Assembly: GCA_002402375.1 (NCBI GenBank)
Contig: DHFT01000055.1
Location: 1 to 55,734 of the forward strand
Direction: 5' to 3'
Length of the DNA stretch: 55,734 nt
Source: Elusimicrobia bacterium UBA4817
GTDB lineage: Bacteria > Elusimicrobiota > UBA8919
Part shown: piece after piece, positions 51,364 to 55,734 of the stretch
Position numbering within the stretch: position 1 is the stretch's first letter
Layout: each line of letters starts with the position of its first letter
Made by a program: the position numbers and the translations under genes
Notes under the pieces: model-generated
The model's database searches: none
Seen by the model: only the letters and a program-made list of their open reading frames with translations
Told to the model about the DNA's origin: nothing

Positions 51364-53676
51364 ATGCAAGAAAACGAAAAGTTGGTCAGGTCGTCCGTTT
51401 TGATTAAGGAGAAGGAATTGTATGGCGAACAGGACGACCGGATGATGGAGCGGTTGTTTATCGCATACCGTGCGATTGTTATACTCCTGTTTAATTTTGT
51501 GCAGTCGGGTCATCCCGGCGGCTCTATTTCAGCCGGCAAAATTATCCTGAATCTGTTATTTAACAAAAATACAAAAATGGATATTGCCGACTTAAATCGT
51601 TCCGATTCGGATATTATCGGAATGGCCGCCGGGCACAAGGCGCTCGGATTGTATTCGTATCTCGGACTGCTGTTTGAAATAGTAAAACTTAAAGATGAAA
51701 AACTTTATAATTCTATAAAACATAAAATGCGGTTTGAGGACCTTCTCGGTTTTAGAAAAAATCCTGCGACTATAACGCCGTTGCTCAAAAAATTTAATTC
51801 CAAGCGTTTAGACGGTCACCCGACTCCCGAAACGCCCGGCGTAGTGGTCGCCACCGGCGCATCCGGCGTCGGTTTCGGTGCCTTGGGCGGGTATGCTTTT
51901 GCCAAAAAAGAGTATTTTGATGAACCGCCGGTAATAAATATTATTGAAGGCGAGGGCGGTATGACCCCCGGCCGCGTTCATGAAAACCTCGCACATTTCT
52001 GGGCGGTTTCTTTACATAATTTGATAGTTCATGTTGACTGGAACAACGCAAGTATTGACGCCGATAATGTCTGTTCCGACGAAAAATGCACGGGTCAATA
52101 TGTCAATTGGAAGCCCTACGAACTCGGACTTCTGCACGGGCATAACGTAGCATATATAGAAAACGGTTCCGACAATAATTATATCAAGGTGGCGCAGGAT
52201 TTTGCTTTTGCTCATTTTATTTCGCAAAAAAATGCTCCCAATATGCTTGTATATCGCACTATAAAAGGCGAGGGTTACTGGGAAGGCAGAAAATCACACG
52301 GCGCCGGGTATAAGACGGATTCCGACGAGTATTTTAACGCGCAGAAAATTTTTGAGTCAACATTTAATGTGAAACTTATCAAAATGCCTTTGCCGGTTAC
52401 ACCGGAAAACAGGGAAGAATATTTTTACAAAAATCTGCTTATCATTGAGGAAGCATTGCGTTCCGACGACAAACTGCTTGATTATTTTTTTAACGGTTTA
52501 ATGTCGTCGCGCGACAGGTTAAACTCGGCATCCCGTAAACCGAAAAAAGAACATGCGAATTTATCCGTTTTGTTTGAAAAACCGGAAAAATTAGACATAA
52601 AAAATCCGCCGGAAGAAATTTGGAATAAACCGGGCAGTTCCGTTACTTTGAGAGAATCGCTCGGCAGAACTTTGCATTATCTTAACAGAATTACAAAGGG
52701 CGGGCTATACGGTTTCGCGGCTGATTTAGTCGGTTCAACAAGTTTGAATCTTATGTGCGATGATTTTCAGAAAAAAGGTTTTCTTTCCTGTGATAATCCG
52801 TTTGCGAAAATTATTCCTACCGGTATATGTGAGGATGGCGGCTCAAGTTTAGTATCAGGTATATCCGCGACCGGACATTATATCGGCGTAGGGAGTTCGT
52901 ATGCGACATTTATGAGTCCGATGGGTTTTACTGCCGCCAGATTATTTTGCATAGCTTTTCAGGCGAAGCACGGGAAAGATATGGCGCCGATGCTCCTGAT
53001 AAACGCACACGCGGGGCTTAAAACCGGAGAGGACGGCCCGACCCACGCCTGTCCGCAGACATTGTCTTTATGGAAGAGTTTCGGAAAATTAAAGTGGAAA
53101 GTTATCACGCTGACGCCGTGGGATGCAAATGAAATCTGGCCTCTTATGTCCGCCGCATTAAAACATAACCCGGCCGTTATATTGCCATATGTCACGCGGC
53201 CGTCGGAAATCGTAATTGACAGGGAGAAGATTGGCTTTCCGGATGTTTCTACTTCAGCCGAAGGTATCTATTGCGTCCGCCGCGCTAAAAAATCAAAAGC
53301 GACCGTCATATATCAGGGTGCGGAAGTCGGCATAGAACTGCCGACGGTCATATCCGAACTTGACAGGGAAAAAGTTGATGTCAACATATTGTATGTTTCA
53401 AGTTCGGAGTTGTTTTCCTACCTGCCGAGAAATAAACAGGAAGAAATTTTGCCGGAGGAACTGAAACGCCACGCAATGGCGGTAACCGGATTTACGATAG
53501 ATACCATGTATGAATATCTGTTGACGGAGAAAGGCAGAGAGTTTTCGCTTCACCCGTTCATGAAGGGAATTTTTCTCGGAAGCGGTCCCGGCGGCGAGGT
53601 TATGAAACAAGCAGGATTGGATGTTAAAAGTCAAATTCAGGCGATAAAAAAGTTTGTTGCAAATATCGGGAAATAA
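51364..53676 (+). CDS. Transketolase-family protein, long form
   Basis: 770 residues, about 100 more than usual transketolase. SGHPGGSIS near residue 43, the ThDP region (IEGEGGMTPGRVHENLAHF to WNNAS) and GEDGPTHACPQTL near residue 558 place it in the family, with PYR and C-terminal domains present. The ThDP motif reads GEG where GDG is usual. It would shuttle two-carbon units between sugar phosphates; another ketol substrate is possible. The start at 51364 is set by GGAGG at 51353-51357. Confidence 0.85.
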   Translation: MQENEKLVRSSVLIKEKELYGEQDDRMMERLFIAYRAIVILLFNFVQSGHPGGSISAGKIILNLLFNKNTKMDIADLNRSDSDIIGMAAGHKALGLYSYLGLLFEIVKLKDEKLYNSIKHKMRFEDLLGFRKNPATITPLLKKFNSKRLDGHPTPETPGVVVATGASGVGFGALGGYAFAKKEYFDEPPVINIIEGEGGMTPGRVHENLAHFWAVSLHNLIVHVDWNNASIDADNVCSDEKCTGQYVNWKPYELGLLHGHNVAYIENGSDNNYIKVAQDFAFAHFISQKNAPNMLVYRTIKGEGYWEGRKSHGAGYKTDSDEYFNAQKIFESTFNVKLIKMPLPVTPENREEYFYKNLLIIEEALRSDDKLLDYFFNGLMSSRDRLNSASRKPKKEHANLSVLFEKPEKLDIKNPPEEIWNKPGSSVTLRESLGRTLHYLNRITKGGLYGFAADLVGSTSLNLMCDDFQKKGFLSCDNPFAKIIPTGICEDGGSSLVSGISATGHYIGVGSSYATFMSPMGFTAARLFCIAFQAKHGKDMAPMLLINAHAGLKTGEDGPTHACPQTLSLWKSFGKLKWKVITLTPWDANEIWPLMSAALKHNPAVILPYVTRPSEIVIDREKIGFPDVSTSAEGIYCVRRAKKSKATVIYQGAEVGIELPTVISELDREKVDVNILYVSSSELFSYLPRNKQEEILPEELKRHAMAVTGFTIDTMYEYLLTEKGREFSLHPFMKGIFLGSGPGGEVMKQAGLDVKSQIQAIKKFVANIGK

Positions 53677-53681
53677 AAACC

Positions 53682-55403
53682 ATGAAATTTGATGTCAGAG
53701 AAATTATCAAAGCGGCTAATGGCGAAGTTATTGTTGACCTTTTGTTGAAAAACGGGAAACTTGTCAATGTTTTTTCCGGTGAGATTAGTAAAGAAAGTGT
53801 TGCTATTCACAAGGGTTTTGTCGTCGGTTTCGGAAATTACAAAGCAAAAAAAATTCTTAATCTCGGCGGAAAATATATCGCGCCGGGATTCATAGACGGG
53901 CATGTTCATATAGAAAGTTCAATGGTTTCCGTCTCCGAATTCGCCCGTGCTGTTGTCCCGAAAGGCGTCACATCCGTTATAACGGATGCTCATGAAATTG
54001 CAAATGTTCTCGGAATTGACGGTATAAAATATATGCTGGAATCGTCAAAGAACCAGCCGCTCAATGTTTTTTTCATGCTTCCGTCTTGCGTCCCGGCGAC
54101 CCAAATGGAAACGGCCGGAGCGCATCTTACCGGTTTTGATTTGTATCCGTTCTTGAAAGAAAAATGGGTTGTGGGTTTGGGCGAGGTTATGAATTTTCCG
54201 GGCGTTATATCTGCCGACGATGACCTGTTGAATAAAATGAAAATTGCATCCGGAAAAAGGATTGACGGTCATTCCCCGGGTCTAATGGGAAAGGCATTAT
54301 CGTCATACATAACATCCGGCATTGCATCCGACCACGAGTCGACAACTTTGCCGGAAGCAAAAGAAAAACTTGAAAAGGGAATGTATGTGATGGTGAGAGA
54401 AGGAACTTCCGAAAAAAATCTTAAAGATATAATTCCTCTTGTCAACGAAAAAAATTATTCCCGTTTCTTTTTTGTAACCGACGACCGGCATCCTCAGGAT
54501 TTGGTAAAAGAGGGTTCTATTAATTTCATAATAAGAAAAGCAATTTCCCTTGGGTTAGACCCAGTTATCGCGCTCAAAATGGCAACGCTCAATACTGCCG
54601 AGTATTTTCGTCTTCCGAGAATCGGCGCCGTTGCACCGGGTTATCAGGCGGATATTGTTATACTGAATAATCTGAAAGATATAAAGCCGGTTATGGTTTT
54701 CCGCCGCGGCGACCTTGTTGCTGCAAGCAGCGAGTTTGTAGCAAAAAAGGTGAAACTTGCCGGGATGCTCCGCGGTTCTATAAATGTCAGGTGGCTTCGT
54801 GATAACGATTTTCAGATTCCCGTCCCCGCCGGTAGAAAGAGCGTTTTTGTTATAGAAATTGTCCCGCATCAGATAATTACAAAGAAAAAGATTTGTCCCG
54901 CAAAAATAGACGCTACGGGCAAACTTGCCGTCTCCGATATAAAAAATGATATATTGAAAATGGTAGTGGTGGAAAGACATCTCGCTTCCGGAAACATCGG
55001 CAAGGGTTTCGTGAAAGGATTCGGTTTGAAAAAAGGCGCAATTGCCTCATCGGTGGCGCATGATTCTCACAATATAATCTGCGTCGGTGTTGACGATAAG
55101 TCAATTTTTACCGCCTGCGTTGAAATTGTAAAAATGGGCGGCGGATTATGTGTCGCTGACGGTGAAAAAATTCTCGGGCATTTGCCTCTTCCTATTGCAG
55201 GGCTGATGACGGACAAGCCGCTTGAAAAAGTTGTGTCTGAACTTGAAAAACTTGTCGCAATCTCTAAAAAACTGGGTTGCGTTTTAGACGACCCGTTTAT
55301 GACGCTTTCGTTTTTAGCACTACCCGTAATTCCGGAATTAAAATTAACCGACAAGGGACTGGTGGATGTCAGTAAAATGAAACTCGTAGGGCTTTTTGTA
55401 TGA
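53682..55403 (+). CDS. ade: Adenine deaminase
   Basis: 573 residues of the amidohydrolase superfamily. Converts adenine to hypoxanthine in purine salvage. PGFIDGHVHIESSMV near residue 70 gives the metal-binding HxH, TDAHEIANVLG follows, and the C-terminal adenine-deaminase domain has VAHDSHNIICVGVDD near residue 456. Length matches the family. The stop overlaps the truncated methylase start as ATGA. Confidence 0.94.
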   Translation: MKFDVREIIKAANGEVIVDLLLKNGKLVNVFSGEISKESVAIHKGFVVGFGNYKAKKILNLGGKYIAPGFIDGHVHIESSMVSVSEFARAVVPKGVTSVITDAHEIANVLGIDGIKYMLESSKNQPLNVFFMLPSCVPATQMETAGAHLTGFDLYPFLKEKWVVGLGEVMNFPGVISADDDLLNKMKIASGKRIDGHSPGLMGKALSSYITSGIASDHESTTLPEAKEKLEKGMYVMVREGTSEKNLKDIIPLVNEKNYSRFFFVTDDRHPQDLVKEGSINFIIRKAISLGLDPVIALKMATLNTAEYFRLPRIGAVAPGYQADIVILNNLKDIKPVMVFRRGDLVAASSEFVAKKVKLAGMLRGSINVRWLRDNDFQIPVPAGRKSVFVIEIVPHQIITKKKICPAKIDATGKLAVSDIKNDILKMVVVERHLASGNIGKGFVKGFGLKKGAIASSVAHDSHNIICVGVDDKSIFTACVEIVKMGGGLCVADGEKILGHLPLPIAGLMTDKPLEKVVSELEKLVAISKKLGCVLDDPFMTLSFLALPVIPELKLTDKGLVDVSKMKLVGLFV

Positions 55404-55645
55404 AAAAGAGAAAAAAACAAAAACACTTAATAAAGGATAACAATATTAAATATTCTGCGGAGAACAAATCAATAACTGATTTTGTAAATCGTGTAATTGA
55501 AGGCGACTGTATTGAAGTGATGAAGAAAATACCATCGGAAAGTGTTGATTTGATTTTTGCCGACCCGCCTTTTAATATAGGTTTGAAATATGATAATTAC
55601 AATGATAAGAGATTCCCTATTAGAAGTCAAGTAAAAAGTGAGTAA
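55400..55645 (+). pseudogene. Truncated DNA methyltransferase, N-terminal fragment
   Basis: 81 codons ending in a stop. VIEGDCIEVMKKIPSESVDL then FADPPFNIGLKYDNYNDKR is the start of a DPPF-class methylase like the gene at 37110. It departs from the family after NDKR into FPIRSQVKSE, encoded by heptamer-like words (AAGTCAA, GTAAAAA, GTGAGTA). The AdoMet motif and the rest are absent before the window ends. The start is coupled to ade, so the gene was probably once intact and was cut by the repeat. Confidence 0.7.
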
Positions 55646-55734
55646 GGAAAAAAATATTCTTGCGCCCTGTGATAAGGGTTTTAGAAAATTATTCATAAAA
55701 AATTTTTTAAGAACTATCACCTTAATCCCTTAAT
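55618..55734. other. Repeat-like sequence to the window end
   Basis: Begins with purine heptamer-like units (ATTAGAAGTCAAGTAAAAAG). It then has GTGATAAGGG (55670-55679) and ends with CTATCACCTTAATCCCTTA, which can partly pair with it. No gene is visible. It may be the left part of an element continuing outside the window. Confidence 0.4.

Overview
All credible genes in this 55.7 kb window lie on the + strand, in long runs with ATGA/GTGA start-stop overlaps. No tRNA, rRNA, CRISPR array or transposase gene was seen, and no gap between genes exceeds 300 bases. The DNA is AT-rich by eye and uses the standard bacterial code (TGA ends many genes). A TolC-like channel, lipoproteins, a predicted outer-membrane barrel, diaminopimelate synthesis and PilT point to a Gram-negative bacterium. 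The V-type ATPase and the sugar-phosphate microcompartment suggest an uncultivated lineage of the Elusimicrobiota/Omnitrophota/Margulisbacteria kind; this placement is a guess.

Layout. (1) 88-9154: argG, argH, an envelope set (TolC-like, patatin, TPR protein, MFS transporter), lysA and dapF. (2) 9250-16867: an accessory/defence block with two AlbA-type ATPase regulators (the first broken by an in-frame TGA), a nuclease-methylase fusion, a HEPN protein, a specificity subunit and a small membrane protein. (3) 17054-20925: methionine sulfoxide reductase, nucleotidase, nitroreductase, HDAC-like deacetylase and dapA. (4) 21076-27658: V-type ATPase genes H-I-K-E-C-F-A, with Na+-site residues in K and no B or D genes. 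(5) 27823-41866: a bacterial microcompartment locus of sugar-phosphate (deoxyribose-phosphate aldolase) type. It has three pentamer vertex proteins, one tandem shell protein, one hexamer shell protein, a CoA-acylating aldehyde dehydrogenase, a PduS-like flavo/Fe-S protein, two RpiB paralogs and a flavoprotein-DeoC fusion. Envelope genes and a type II restriction-modification pair are interleaved. (6) 41983-50167: pilT, then three paralogous proteins sharing N- and C-terminal domains, the third wrapped around a DnaA-type AAA+ core without the DnaA DNA-binding domain, then a GAF histidine kinase and a response regulator. (7) 50170-55734: aminotransferase, a long transketolase, adenine deaminase and a truncated DNA methylase.

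Inferred metabolism: RpiB and DeoC act on pentose phosphates; DeoC would release acetaldehyde inside the shell and the aldehyde dehydrogenase would convert it to acetyl-CoA. The PduS-like protein and a PduT-like shell protein with a pore cysteine would pass electrons. Transketolase supplies the wider pentose-phosphate context.

The two most unusual features are these. First, tandem repeats of 7 (once 8) bases encode the signal peptides of five envelope proteins; related repeats form inverted repeats in microcompartment spacers, and in one gene the unit number leaves the signal out of frame with the protein. Second, the triple-paralog/DnaA-like/histidine-kinase cluster matches no system I recognise. 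A family of ~115-150 bp dispersed repeats fills most spacers between dapA and the third pentamer gene.
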